This document shows, one piece after another, positions 8,326-17,905 of a DNA stretch of 64,000 nucleotides (position 1 is its first letter; every line of letters begins with the position of its first letter). The position numbers were made by a program, and so were the translations under genes. The notes beneath the pieces are model-generated. The model saw nothing but the letters and a program-made list of their open reading frames with translations, was not told where the DNA came from and did no database searches. The DNA comes from Phytomonas francai (lineage: Eukaryota; Euglenozoa; Kinetoplastea; Trypanosomatida; Trypanosomatidae), in the NCBI GenBank assembly GCA_001766655.1, contig MJCC01000008.1, forward strand, positions 63,008 to 127,007. Direction: 5' to 3'.

Positions 8326-9583
8326 TATATATGAGTTGCACGCTTTAATTGTTTTTTCCTTTTTTTTTTGGGGGGGGGGGGAAGAGGGGGGCTTCAAGGT
8401 AAAATACAATCGAAACTACTATGCTACCCTCTAAATTTTGGAAAAGACTGAGAAACTATAAAACTCAATCCATTTTGAAATTTCCCTATGTTGTGTTCCT
8501 CTCTAACCTTTTGATATTATAGCTTTTACATTTCTTCCAAAATAGAGACTGGATCGTTTCCCTCATATTAAACGTCTGTTGTTGTAACGATGATCGCTAA
8601 ACAACTTAAGAATGTCCCTTTTAAAGCATATTAGCAGCATTTAACTCGAGATAGCCTGATAATATTATGCATAGTATGTCAAAGCTCGATGTACCTGATG
8701 TTACCAAGTATTGTGTCATCAGTTATTATTATTTTCGGGTGGGGGGGAGCATTACCAATATATCAATATATTAGCTTTTCCTTTTTCTGCATTCGATCGA
8801 GTAAGTAAATGTTCTCGGGCTATGAAAGATGCTGTTTGCCACCATGTTGTTTCACTACTTCGGAATATCTTCATTCTTCATCTGTTACAGTGGCATGTAT
8901 TAGCATGTCCTTTTTCATATCGGACCGATGGCTTCCAGTTTATGGGCGAAAAAAGGCATAACAATTACGAATTCAATGCAAACTGAACTTCATCCAACCG
9001 TGTTTGTGGTCATGTTTAACATTCTAAAACATACACTCACAATAGAGATTTTTGGCGATTGCAAAACCCCTTTTTTAGCGGGTTCTTTAGCTAGAACCAA
9101 CCCTTTCGGTTCAGCGAAACCTTCGGCATGGTGCATCTTATGGTGTGGATTATCTCTTTCCAGTTGAGGCGATCGTGTCGACTCGGGTTCCACTGAGTTG
9201 ACGCTATCCGCAGGGATGGATAGTGAATAAAAGGTTACCTAATGCTTTGTCGCGGCCTGTCCTAAGCCATTGGCGTCCTGTTAGAGTCATTGTCGTTCGA
9301 GAAAATAAAAATGATAAAGCCTGCTTATAGGTGAGAATATCTACTCAATTTCATTCTGCTCAATATTCTAGTTCATTGTTTAGGTTTACTTCGTGTTTGA
9401 AGCAAAATATACCTCATGTGTTTCTTTTAGGCTGAAATCCGCTTCTTCTTCTTCTTGCGTCGAAAAAAAGAGCATTCACACAAAGCGTTCATACACGTAG
9501 CCTCATTGACTGTAATTGCTATTCTTTTCCCTCCTATCGTCTTTGGGAAGGCGTGCTCTTGTAGAAAAGAAATAGTTAAATGG
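8326..9583. other. Long spacer with microsatellite-like G-run and possible structured RNA
   Basis: The 1.26 kb holds the 3'UTR of the TMEM65 gene (T-run then G-run at 8354-8380), AT-rich sequence, a more GC-rich patch at about 9053-9300 with several hairpins (separate entry), and a pyrimidine-rich tract ending at AG 9563-9564 before the SET gene. Open stretches at 8711-8986 and 8928-9167 have unconvincing composition and no good acceptor, and I do not call them genes. Confidence 0.4.
9081..9223 (+). ncRNA. Candidate structured non-coding RNA (unidentified)
   Basis: Several perfect or near-perfect hairpins follow each other in a patch that is GC-richer than the surrounding spacer. GGTTCT (9081-9086) pairs with AGAACC (9093-9098). 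A small CGAA/TTCG hairpin lies at 9115-9125. GTCGACTC (9177-9184) pairs over 8 bp with GAGTTGAC (9195-9202), with one G-U. CTATCC (9204-9209) pairs with GGATAG (9218-9223). I could not match it to 7SL, U3, U6, RNase P/MRP, telomerase or vault RNA, and found no convincing Pol III A/B boxes or snoRNA C/D boxes. It may be a processed RNA, a 3'UTR structure or chance. Confidence 0.25.
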
Positions 9584-10657
9584 ATGCTTTATGAAGCCTT
9601 CACGCGAATTATTTCTGACATGTGTTTACGGATTGGCACGCCACTCACTGTAAAACGCATCTCGCTTCTTCTGTGCAATTTAATAGATGACGATCTCGTA
9701 GATGCGCTGTGTATGCGTATGCTCAATGAAGGAATACTGGTCAAATGCACCGAGGAGACCTTCACGACCCGAAGCATGGCGAAGATTTGCGTCGTGAATT
9801 CCTTGATCACCGAGGAGTACCAGCAGTTAGGTATGACGCTGATGCGAGTGAATGAGCGAAGTTGGGTTCGCTACATCCCCCCGACCTCCGAGCACCGTTT
9901 CTTCGAACTGAAACCGTCCAGTATTGGCGCCGATGCGGGCCTTGGGCTCTTCGTACGCAGCAGTCGCCGCATCCCTCAAGGCTGCGTGTTGTGTGAATAC
10001 CGCGGCCGATTGCTCAAGACGTTGCCGAAGACCGCAGAGAAGGGGACGTACGTCGTGCGAGTGCGGCATACCGCGTCCTATCTCGACGGTGTTACCGAGG
10101 ACGGCTTTCAGCATCTTTCCCTTGCGACCTTCATCAACGACAACGGGCCCTTGCAAGCAAACGCCGCCATGATGGAGTACAGTAGACATCCAGGGCGTGT
10201 TTTTGTGGTGGCCAACCGAGATCTTCAGCCAAAGGAAGAAATCTTTGTCGTATATGGGGCGACGTACTGGGGATTCACGTCATATTTCGAGCTTAAGGAA
10301 AAGGAAAAGAAACGCTGCAAACGGAGACGCTCTCTTGTTGAGGATGACGCACTGATTTGGCGTGATCTGGTTATGCCCTGCCGCAGATGCGGGGATAACA
10401 TCGTAAGGCGCTCCTCGCGTCTGCACAGCGAGCACTGTGGCGATCCTCTTGTCAATAAAAAGCTTCTACATTTAGATTGCCTGCCTTTTCACGACTTGAC
10501 GGCTGCTGATGTATCGTTAAAAATGTTGTATGAGAACCGAAAAAAGGCATTACAGCGTGCTAAGTCCTTTGTAAAGCTGTCCGAACCGCAAACATTTTCG
10601 CACACTCATGAGGATGTTGTGGGTGATTTAGAATTCACGTTTAAAGAAAGTGTATAG
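9584..10657 (+). CDS. SET-domain protein (putative lysine methyltransferase)
   Basis: 357 aa from the first ATG after the acceptor AG at 9563-9564. The frame is open further upstream but begins with TTG inside the pyrimidine tract. A SET domain occupies about codons 9900-10280. It starts with a GADAGLGLFV turn, followed by a CEYRGRLL strand, a YVVRV strand, ATFINDNG and NAAMMEY in place of the usual NHSCxPN knot, then VFVVANRDLQPKEEIFVVYG with the conserved GEE/Y-like end. Downstream are CRRCG and further Cys/His pairs (about 10379-10490) that could bind zinc like a post-SET segment. The substrate is unknown; both histone and non-histone SET enzymes occur in trypanosomatids. The N-terminal 100 residues are helical and unassigned. 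Confidence 0.8.
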   Translation: MLYEAFTRIISDMCLRIGTPLTVKRISLLLCNLIDDDLVDALCMRMLNEGILVKCTEETFTTRSMAKICVVNSLITEEYQQLGMTLMRVNERSWVRYIPPTSEHRFFELKPSSIGADAGLGLFVRSSRRIPQGCVLCEYRGRLLKTLPKTAEKGTYVVRVRHTASYLDGVTEDGFQHLSLATFINDNGPLQANAAMMEYSRHPGRVFVVANRDLQPKEEIFVVYGATYWGFTSYFELKEKEKKRCKRRRSLVEDDALIWRDLVMPCRRCGDNIVRRSSRLHSEHCGDPLVNKKLLHLDCLPFHDLTAADVSLKMLYENRKKALQRAKSFVKLSEPQTFSHTHEDVVGDLEFTFKESV

Positions 10658-10902
10658 AACCCTACGAATGATACCGAGTTAACCATACGTTGGGGTTTAA
10701 TATTGTTACTTCACATTTTCTTATTTATTTGCTTATTGGATATTTACCTGTAACTGTCGTTTATTGTATAATGGTGCCGAATTTCTACGCATTCCTTTAA
10801 GATTTGTGCTATTTTGTCGCCTTTTATATATATATATATATAGTTTGAATGATTAATTTGCTTTAGACCGACGCAATCTAGCACATTATTTCTCATTTAC
10901 AA

Positions 10903-11364
10903 ATGCAGGCTATGAATACTTTTCTTAGTCGTGTGGGGGTCCACGAGGCCGCTGCCGCAGCAGCTAAATTACAAAGTTCTACAGAAAACTTCAGCGCTGT
11001 GTTACTCAAAACGGTTGAGTTCAAACCAGAAAGCATACGCGAGATGTCAGAAGGCACGCTTGCATTTCCGTGGACATCAAACAAAGCGTCTTTAAACGCG
11101 TTTGGGACCGTTCACGGTGGTGCGTTATCCACACTGGCGGATGTCTTTACAAGGATTCATCTTAAAGCAGCTGCTCCTCAATTGCATGCTTCCACAATCA
11201 GCCTTGAAATTAGCTTTCTTTCTCCTGTATTTGAAGATAAGGGATGTTTATGCATTACGCGTCTAGTTGGTGAACGTGATAAGACTGTCTTCACAGACTT
11301 TTCTCTCGAGGACGGAGATGGCGCAATTTATGCCCGGGGGACTCATGTCCTTTTGCTGTCGTAA
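10903..11364 (+). CDS. Hotdog-fold acyl-CoA thioesterase (PaaI/ACOT13-like)
   Basis: 153 aa, typical for a single-hotdog thioesterase. Residues 66-80 read AFGTVHGGALSTLAD, the family signature: His-Gly-Gly at 71-73 and the acid at 80 on the central helix. A following strand, SLEISFLSPV, matches the usual dimer-edge strand. Members hydrolyse acyl-CoA or aryl-CoA esters to free acid and CoA. The N-terminus (MQAMNTFLSRVGVHEAAAAA) lacks a clear presequence but is Ala-rich, so the location is uncertain. The spacer upstream contains a (TA)n run at 10827-10841. Confidence 0.85.
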   Translation: MQAMNTFLSRVGVHEAAAAAAKLQSSTENFSAVLLKTVEFKPESIREMSEGTLAFPWTSNKASLNAFGTVHGGALSTLADVFTRIHLKAAAPQLHASTISLEISFLSPVFEDKGCLCITRLVGERDKTVFTDFSLEDGDGAIYARGTHVLLLS

Positions 11365-11770
11365 TACCGATTTTTGCTATTTAAAATGCTTTATATAAGC
11401 GGTTGCGTCTTATTTTCCCGCTTGCTACTCTTTTTTATACATCGTTAGCTTCCTTTGATGTGTTTAAACGAGCCTCTACGGTTTCAGGACCATCAAAATG
11501 GATGCTTTTTCAGTGCTAAACCCCTTATTAACTTTTCTAAACTTAAAAATAGACTTCATATTTATCTCATCATCATCAATGTCATTCTATTTCGCTTCTT
11601 TATCAATGCTGCTCGACGAATAGCAAACTCATAAGTATGATTTCCTTTTTTTTATTTTCCATTCTTCTAAAATTTCGATCATTTCTCTTGTTATTCAGCT
11701 TTCAAGAGTAGTATTCCTCATATTCTTTTCCAAGTACCGATTAAATTTATTCATTTGCCTTTTCTTTAGA
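11365..11770 (+). promoter_or_regulatory. Intergenic spacer ending in acceptor AG 11768-11769 next to the ATG
   Basis: AT-rich with several T/C-rich tracts. The last one (CATTTGCCTTTTCTTTAG) places the acceptor AG at 11768-11769, one base before the UFL1 ATG. If used, the mRNA would carry essentially only the spliced leader as 5'UTR. Nothing else is seen. Confidence 0.5.
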
Positions 11771-13963
11771 ATGGCCGCCCTTGACAGCGCCGAACTTAGT
11801 GAATTGGTAAAGATATTTCAAACCCTGCAGCGTGAAGAAGTTGCCAGCCAAATCACAGAACGCAATGTGGTGGATATCGTGAATCTTCTTCTTAAGAAAA
11901 ACTTGGTAGAACTGTTCTATACCACAGATGCCAAAGAGTACCTCACCCGGAACGAGCTCAAGCGAGAGATCATCGATGAGGTTCATGCCAGTTGTGGCCG
12001 CCTCAATGTGGTGGATCTTCCTGGGTTGCTTAGCATCCACCCACGGCACGTGGAGCAGGTGCTGCCGGAGGTGCTCGAGGAGGCCCCTGGTCTCCGTCTT
12101 GAGGGCGGCGAGCTGATGACGGACCAGTACCTCTGGGAGGCCGTTCAGGCCGCGGCGGACGTCCTCAATGAGCAGGGCTCCCTCCACGTCACGGATTTCG
12201 CCTCGCGGCATCAGTTCAGCTCTGCCTTTGTCATGAGCATCTTTACGGCGGCGGTGCAAGAGGGCCGTCTCGACGCCGTTATTCAGAATTCTGTCCTGTA
12301 CACCAAACGCTATGTCGGCGCCCAGAAGGCGATTCTCCGGTCGGGTCTGCTGGCGGTAACCCAGCCGCTGGACTTGGTCGCGTTTTACAAGCGCCATCGG
12401 CTCTTCACGCCGCTCATGGACGCACTCATCGCGGAGCTCCAGCCCGAACTGCCTGGGGTCTTCCACAGCCACACCTACACGCCATCCGTTTTCGAGCGCC
12501 ACCGCGCGGCCCAGATCGACAACATCTACACCTCCAACGGCTGCGTCGACTACGCCACGCTCCGGCGCGTCGGCATCCCGAACGCGCGGGAGTACCTCGT
12601 CTCGCGGTATAATCCAGGCGCCCCCCCCCCCGCGGCCGAGCCCACGCGGCGCGGGGGGCGGCGTAAAAACGCCCCGGGGGCCGCGCAGGGCGGGCCCGGC
12701 GCGATCGCGCGCGCCTCCGCGGCCTACCCGCTCAGCGGCCACGCCCTCAGCCGCGGTTTTCTGGCGGACCGGCAGCTCGCGCGGATGGTCGCCCTGCAGC
12801 CCCTCGCGGAGGCCGAGGTCGCGGCCCTCGACGTCGGCCCGCTCTTCCCGAGCTGCGTGGAGCTCGAGAGGGACTGGGCGGTGCTGCGGCCCCGCCTGGC
12901 CGAGCTCCACCCCGGCCTCGACGCCTGCGATTTGGTCGACCACCGCGTGCTCGTGCGCGAGGACGCGCGGACGCGGATGCGGCCCCGGCTGCTGGGCGCC
13001 CTGGCCTCCGCCGGCGGCGCGGCCCCGTCCGGTCAAACGGGCGGGAAAGAGTCGCCGGCGGCGTTGGTCCTGCAGGGGATCGCCGAGGAGCTGGGGCTGA
13101 ACCTTCCCCAGTACGACGGCGTCCTTCGAGAGATCGCGGACCGTTGGAGCGACTTTATCGAGGATGTTGTGCAGCAGGCCGGTGCGCGGCGTAAGAATAG
13201 GGCCGCCTCACAGGCGAAGGAGCGACGTCAAAGCATCATCGCCAAAATGACGAACACATGGGTCGAACTGGTGGTCGTGTCTAGGGGGATTCAATGGGCT
13301 AAGCCGCAGTTCGATGAGAATACCTATGTGGCCTTGAATCGGCACGTGCTGGGAGGTCAAGCCTACGAACTGTGCCGAGATGTTTTTCTCAATGAGAGCC
13401 TAGATAATGTGGAGCTGTACCAAAAGGTGTCTAGTGCATTGGATCAGGTGACGAACATAAGCAATCTACAGAAAGGGCTTGTCCCTTTTCCAGAAAAGGA
13501 GCGGGCAGCGCTTATGCCCATCCTGGACGCTCTAAAGGGCAAAGAGATGGGCACTCTCATGGATCTTTTGCAGAATATGAGTGGTGTTGGCAACATCGCC
13601 ATCGCATCCTTCCACGCGCCGAACAAGAAACTTGAGCGTGATACTTATGCAAAAATGAAGAAGGCGGTGATAGCGGAGGTTCAAGAATCATCCTTCGGAA
13701 ACAGCGCCGCCGCGAACGGCACGCTGTTTGCGACCCTGTGCACACTTTTGATACATCATTTATTTCATGCGCATATCCGCGTCCCAGGAAAAATGGTGCG
13801 CGCCGTTATCACGCGACTCGCTAAGGAGTCCAATGCGCCCGCTGACCTTGCCTCCGTGCATGAAACAGTTTCGAGCGCCTTACAGTCCAATCAAGTGAAC
13901 GCTGAAAGTCTAGACAAGTTGAATCAATTTCGTGAGCAGGTACTGGGGAGTGTACTGGAATAA
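11771..13963 (+). CDS. UFL1: E3 UFM1-protein ligase 1 homologue
   Basis: 730 aa, against about 790 in human UFL1. The N-terminal third follows UFL1 closely: ITERNVVDIVNLLLKK, then TTDAKEYLTRNELKREI, then the GRLNVVDLPGLLSIHPRHVE winged-helix region, and later NGCVDYATLRRVGIPNAREY. Family knowledge: UFL1 with DDRGK1 and CDK5RAP3 transfers UFM1 to ER-associated targets such as the ribosomal protein uL24, and trypanosomatids keep the pathway. From about residue 282 (12615) comes a Pro/Gly/Arg/Ala-rich insertion of about 35 residues encoded by extremely GC-rich DNA including a C-run. The GC block lasts to about 13060, after which composition returns to normal. No catalytic cysteine is expected for this scaffold-type ligase. 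Confidence 0.9.
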   Translation: MAALDSAELSELVKIFQTLQREEVASQITERNVVDIVNLLLKKNLVELFYTTDAKEYLTRNELKREIIDEVHASCGRLNVVDLPGLLSIHPRHVEQVLPEVLEEAPGLRLEGGELMTDQYLWEAVQAAADVLNEQGSLHVTDFASRHQFSSAFVMSIFTAAVQEGRLDAVIQNSVLYTKRYVGAQKAILRSGLLAVTQPLDLVAFYKRHRLFTPLMDALIAELQPELPGVFHSHTYTPSVFERHRAAQIDNIYTSNGCVDYATLRRVGIPNAREYLVSRYNPGAPPPAAEPTRRGGRRKNAPGAAQGGPGAIARASAAYPLSGHALSRGFLADRQLARMVALQPLAEAEVAALDVGPLFPSCVELERDWAVLRPRLAELHPGLDACDLVDHRVLVREDARTRMRPRLLGALASAGGAAPSGQTGGKESPAALVLQGIAEELGLNLPQYDGVLREIADRWSDFIEDVVQQAGARRKNRAASQAKERRQSIIAKMTNTWVELVVVSRGIQWAKPQFDENTYVALNRHVLGGQAYELCRDVFLNESLDNVELYQKVSSALDQVTNISNLQKGLVPFPEKERAALMPILDALKGKEMGTLMDLLQNMSGVGNIAIASFHAPNKKLERDTYAKMKKAVIAEVQESSFGNSAAANGTLFATLCTLLIHHLFHAHIRVPGKMVRAVITRLAKESNAPADLASVHETVSSALQSNQVNAESLDKLNQFREQVLGSVLE

Positions 13964-14040
13964 AAGTGGCTCCGATTACCCTTTTCCAAAAGAATAGGTC
14001 CGGTGCTACTGAAGGTATGGAATATTCTTTAGCTTGGCAC

Positions 14041-14042
14041 GT

Positions 14043-14083
<41 letters not shown>
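14041..14083 (+). repeat. (TG)n microsatellite
   Basis: About 43 bases of almost pure TG repeat (one A interruption near 14047) in the spacer about 80 bases after the UFL1 stop. A likely acceptor AG for the next gene follows at 14195-14196. Confidence 0.95.
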
Positions 14084-14084
<1 letters not shown>

Positions 14085-14277
14085 TTTAAAAATATATACA
14101 ATGTATTGGGCTGTGACTTAAGCATTTGGAATCGTGCGAACTTTTTCCTTTTGCTGATAGTGTTCACGTCTTTTCCATTTTTTACACTTGCATCAGGTGC
14201 ATAAGTGAATATATTTAGTGATTTTGACATAGTAGATGCACCATCATACATGCATGAAGTGAGAACTATCAAACCAA

Positions 14278-15780
14278 ATGCATTTCTCTCTAATATGCCA
14301 TGGCACATGGTCTTCACATGTTACCGGTAAGAAAACGGTAACCGAACTATACGACCAACTCGTTCGGAAAGGCATTATTTCTTTTGATAAAGGTCAACGC
14401 GCCATGGCCGAGTCATGCGAGCCTCTAGTATCGCTTATAAATCGCTCCAAAGCTCATCCTGCGTTGCCCCCCACCCATTTTAATTCAAGTTCGAAACGCC
14501 GCGGCATTCTCAAGACTATGTGTGTGTGGAATCTAATTAGACATTCCGTGTCAAAGGCTATGCATAAATTAGTGTTAAATGCCCCTAGTCGAAGTCTCGA
14601 AGTGCCCCACCCTGTGTCCTTGGGCGTTCTAGAAAAGCGAGGGTTGTATATTTGGGGTTCTGTTGGGATTGGAAAGACGATGATGCTTGATTTATTCTGC
14701 ATGTGCGACCTGCCGTTGCCCAAGCGTCGCTTTCATTTGCACTCCTTCATGACGGATATATCTGACCGCCTGGTCAAAGCAGAATCAGACCTCTGTCAAC
14801 GCCGGATAGCTGCGCAGACTCCTGCAGAAAAACTGCTGTTAAGACCCCTTAGCCCGATGGATTTGGTCGTCGACGACATCCTGCGTGAGTCGCCCATATT
14901 GTGTTTTGACGAGTTCCAAACTTTTGATGTCGCACACGCTGCTATCCTTGCATCTTTTTTCAAGAATGCCTTCTCAAAGGGGATGTTTTTCATTACCACT
15001 AGCAATCGGCCACCGGAAGATATCTGCAATATATCCTCTTCCTTTACGCGGTTTCTGCCGATTCTGAAGGCGTACTGCTACGTGGTCCACGCGGAAAGCA
15101 TCAGGGACTACCGATACAGGCCCACAGAGGAGCACTACCACAGGAATGTCTTCCAATACCCCAACACGAAGGAAAATGCGGAACGGATGCTCCGACGGTT
15201 AAATCGCGGAATCGAAACGGCGCAAGGGAGCCCGCAGTGGATTCAGGGCTACAGCTTGCGGCATCACGGCCGCTGCATGGTGATCCCGTACTACGCGAGC
15301 GGCGTTGTGGTTTTTGATTTTCAGGACATATGTGGGGGGCGGCAGGGGCTGAGCCCGGCCGATTTCGAGCTCTTGGCGACCCACACCCACACCGTTTTCA
15401 TCATGAACGTCCCTCGGATCAGCACCGCGAATCGAAACGCGGCCCATCAATTCATCGTCCTCGTGGACGAGCTCTACCAACACAACGTGAAGCTGCTCTT
15501 CACCTCTGAGGTGCCGTGGTACGAACTGTTGGAGTCCGAGGACGGCTTTACGAAGACCAAAATATTAGGGGCCTCGATAGACGGCTACTCGGAGGGTGAG
15601 GATGACAGAAGTGGCTATGGCGCAATGTACAGCTTTCAAAACGAGGAGGAACTCATGAGCTTTACGCGCATCAAAAGCCGTTTGCATGAAATGGGTTGCA
15701 GGTCCTATCTGCTCCGACAACATGAAAGTTTTGTTGTTTCGGATTTCAATTTTAATTCTCTCATGGAAGACGACTTATAG
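14278..15780 (+). CDS. AFG1: AFG1/LACE1-type mitochondrial AAA+ ATPase
   Basis: 500 aa. Walker A is GSVGIGKT (residues 127-134) and Walker B ILCFDEFQ (about 207-214), followed by the AFG1-typical TFDVAHAAIL and the sensor-1 region ITTSNRPPEDI. AFG1/LACE1 and bacterial ZapE share this arrangement. In mitochondria they help turn over or extract respiratory-chain subunits. The start is the ATG at 14278. Three other ATGs lie between it and the acceptor at 14195-14196, so short upstream reading frames are likely in the 5'UTR. The central codons (about 15060-15500) are more GC-rich than the ends. The assignment is firm at family level; the mitochondrial location is inferred. Confidence 0.88.
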   Translation: MHFSLICHGTWSSHVTGKKTVTELYDQLVRKGIISFDKGQRAMAESCEPLVSLINRSKAHPALPPTHFNSSSKRRGILKTMCVWNLIRHSVSKAMHKLVLNAPSRSLEVPHPVSLGVLEKRGLYIWGSVGIGKTMMLDLFCMCDLPLPKRRFHLHSFMTDISDRLVKAESDLCQRRIAAQTPAEKLLLRPLSPMDLVVDDILRESPILCFDEFQTFDVAHAAILASFFKNAFSKGMFFITTSNRPPEDICNISSSFTRFLPILKAYCYVVHAESIRDYRYRPTEEHYHRNVFQYPNTKENAERMLRRLNRGIETAQGSPQWIQGYSLRHHGRCMVIPYYASGVVVFDFQDICGGRQGLSPADFELLATHTHTVFIMNVPRISTANRNAAHQFIVLVDELYQHNVKLLFTSEVPWYELLESEDGFTKTKILGASIDGYSEGEDDRSGYGAMYSFQNEEELMSFTRIKSRLHEMGCRSYLLRQHESFVVSDFNFNSLMEDDL

Positions 15781-16143
15781 TGTCTTTCGAGTTGCTGCTT
15801 GAATAGAGTGTTCTCACTTTTAACATGACCCGGTAGCATTCAACAGCTTCGGTTTTTATCTGCCTCGTATTAAGCGCAACAACTTTACACACTCTCATCC
15901 ATTACATTTTATTTTTTTGTTTTCCTTTTAGTCTATCGTTTTATAGCACATTTCGTATTTTTTTAAGGTATTATTTCTCCCACCTCAAAAAAAAAAAAAC
16001 TAGCCTAATCAACTTTCAGGACTTCAGGATATATCTTTACATCCGAAAATTAAGAGTTGTGTCGTTAGTGAAAAAAAAAAATAGTATTTTAAAGTATTAA
16101 TAGTAGAAGTATTTTATTCTCATTTTCCCATACTTTTTTTTTT
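15781..16143 (+). promoter_or_regulatory. Intergenic spacer with poly-T tract abutting the next ATG
   Basis: AT-rich with A-runs (15988-15999, 16070-16081) and T-runs. Unusually, a pyrimidine/T tract (about 16114-16143) runs directly into the next ATG at 16144 with no AG between them, so the acceptor must lie further upstream (for example in TAGTAGAAG near 16100-16110) or just inside the gene. Confidence 0.4.
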
Positions 16144-17022
16144 ATGCCAACTGTCCAACGCAAGCGCGGAGTAAGCTTTCGTGTTCATTATTGTAATTCA
16201 AGCGATCTGTCTTATAAATTCAATGCACCGGAAGAAAGTCTTATTTCATTTCGTCGCACTCCCTCTTTGAGTAATGTTGGACAGTTTTTGATTAAACCGA
16301 AACTAGAGGCCGACAAGCACAAACTGACGGTTGTTCTGGATTTGGATGAGACACTTGTGTACGCGCGGATGGGACCACTTTATGTACGTCCTGGAATGGA
16401 GCAGTTGATGGCCTTTTTAGCGGAGCACTGCGAGGCCGTGGTGTGGACATCCAGCATGCACCTCTACGCGGACGCCGTGATCGACCAAATTGACCCCTGT
16501 GGTGCGATTCGCCATACCGTTTACAGGCACCGGCGCTGGTTTAACGGCCAGTCCGCGACGAAGGAACTGCAGCTTCTCGGTCGGGATTTAGACTCGACCA
16601 TCATCGTCGAAAACACGCCCGATTGCCTGCTGGGCTATGAGCAGAACGGCATCATTGTGGAAGACTACGAGGGGGGCGAGTTAGAGGATACGACCTTGAC
16701 AAGATTACTGGAACTCCTTAAAGATCTGGTGGCGCGGCGGGCCTCGGATGGGATCACCATACCGGAGTTTATCCAAAGCAGCCATCACCTCCGGCTGGGC
16801 GAGCTGCCGTCGAACACGGGCGCGACTCTGAAGTGCTACTGCTTGAAATCCGCCGACGAGGCGCCTGTCTCCGTGGGAGCGCGCAGCGCGAGGAAGCCAC
16901 TTGATCCGCTACCGTCCTCTCTTCTTAGCCACGATCAACGCGCGATCCTGCGCATTTTGGCCCAAAAAGACAGAAAATCTTTTCTGAATTGGAGGTACAA
17001 AGGTCAAATTATGATCCACTAA
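16144..17022 (+). CDS. FCP1/NIF-type phosphatase (HAD superfamily)
   Basis: 292 aa. The catalytic motif DLDET is at residues 66-70 (Asp66 nucleophile, Asp68, Thr70). It is followed by YVRPGMEQLMAFL and VVWTSSMHLYAD (motif II region with the conserved Thr-Ser), RHRRWFNG, and a final LDSTIIVENTP in the place of the FCP1-family DDxxxN motif (here EN rather than DD). This places it with SCP/NIF/TIM50-like proteins, which dephosphorylate the RNA polymerase II tail or other Ser/Thr sites, or act as the TIM50 import receptor. No presequence or membrane helix is evident, which argues against TIM50. A 90-residue C-terminal extension is unassigned. The start is doubtful because the poly-T tract abuts it, but no later Met precedes the active site. 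Confidence 0.8.
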   Translation: MPTVQRKRGVSFRVHYCNSSDLSYKFNAPEESLISFRRTPSLSNVGQFLIKPKLEADKHKLTVVLDLDETLVYARMGPLYVRPGMEQLMAFLAEHCEAVVWTSSMHLYADAVIDQIDPCGAIRHTVYRHRRWFNGQSATKELQLLGRDLDSTIIVENTPDCLLGYEQNGIIVEDYEGGELEDTTLTRLLELLKDLVARRASDGITIPEFIQSSHHLRLGELPSNTGATLKCYCLKSADEAPVSVGARSARKPLDPLPSSLLSHDQRAILRILAQKDRKSFLNWRYKGQIMIH

Positions 17023-17857
17023 ATTGGTCTCTCGCATTTCTGCGTATATTTTATCTCCACAATTGCTTAACCGTTTAAAAAGAAAGACATGAAAGTAAGC
17101 AATTACCCCTTTTACTTTTGCAATGTGCTGCTTTAATTAGGAAAGGGAGAATGATTTTATTTTCCATCTTATTTTATTCAGAGTAATTTTTGGGGGGTGT
17201 AAAGGTTGCTTTTTTCCATATTTTTTACTTTTTTTTTTAGGAAAAGTGCAACAAAGCGAATTTAGGCCTGCCTATTATTTCCACTTTTTTTTTAAGGTTC
17301 ATTTATCGTATTGTATTCCATCTCCAAGAGTGACAAAGTATCTTTTTTATTATTATTTTGTTTCTTCTCCTTTGAAAAATTACTTTATCTCTTGGACGAC
17401 TTACCAAGAATTCGTCAAGTTTGCGCGAGTTATAAACTCAAGAACGAAATTATACCACATGATTTTTTCCTATTTGACTGCATATCATGAGAATGCTGCT
17501 CTGAAAGAAGGTGTATCTTTTTGATGGCATTGGTGTATCAAATTAACACGAATACTACTTTGATTTTTTTTACATATAACTCTTATTTTCAAAGCTTCCT
17601 TGTGTTTCATCGAACATGGTAAACTGTTTCCAGTTTCATCAAGTTGTTATCGTTTGGGTTGCTCATTTTTTCTCTGTGTGTCTTGCATCGTGCATAGGTA
17701 TGCACATTATTGTTGTAAAACATGCTACTCCCTCCCTCTTTCTCTCTCCCTTTTGACGTAGGAAAGCAACTGGCTCTTTGGTTTGTAAAGGTGTACATCA
17801 AGAAGGAGTCAACGTTTGCTAAAATGGAATATAAAAGTAAAAGCTGACATACAAGGG

Positions 17858-17905
<48 letters not shown>

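Noticed and set aside
8711..9193. Three overlapping short frames (two +, one -) in the long spacer
   Set aside because: No splice signals or family resemblance. They overlap the hairpin cluster, which explains the better composition.
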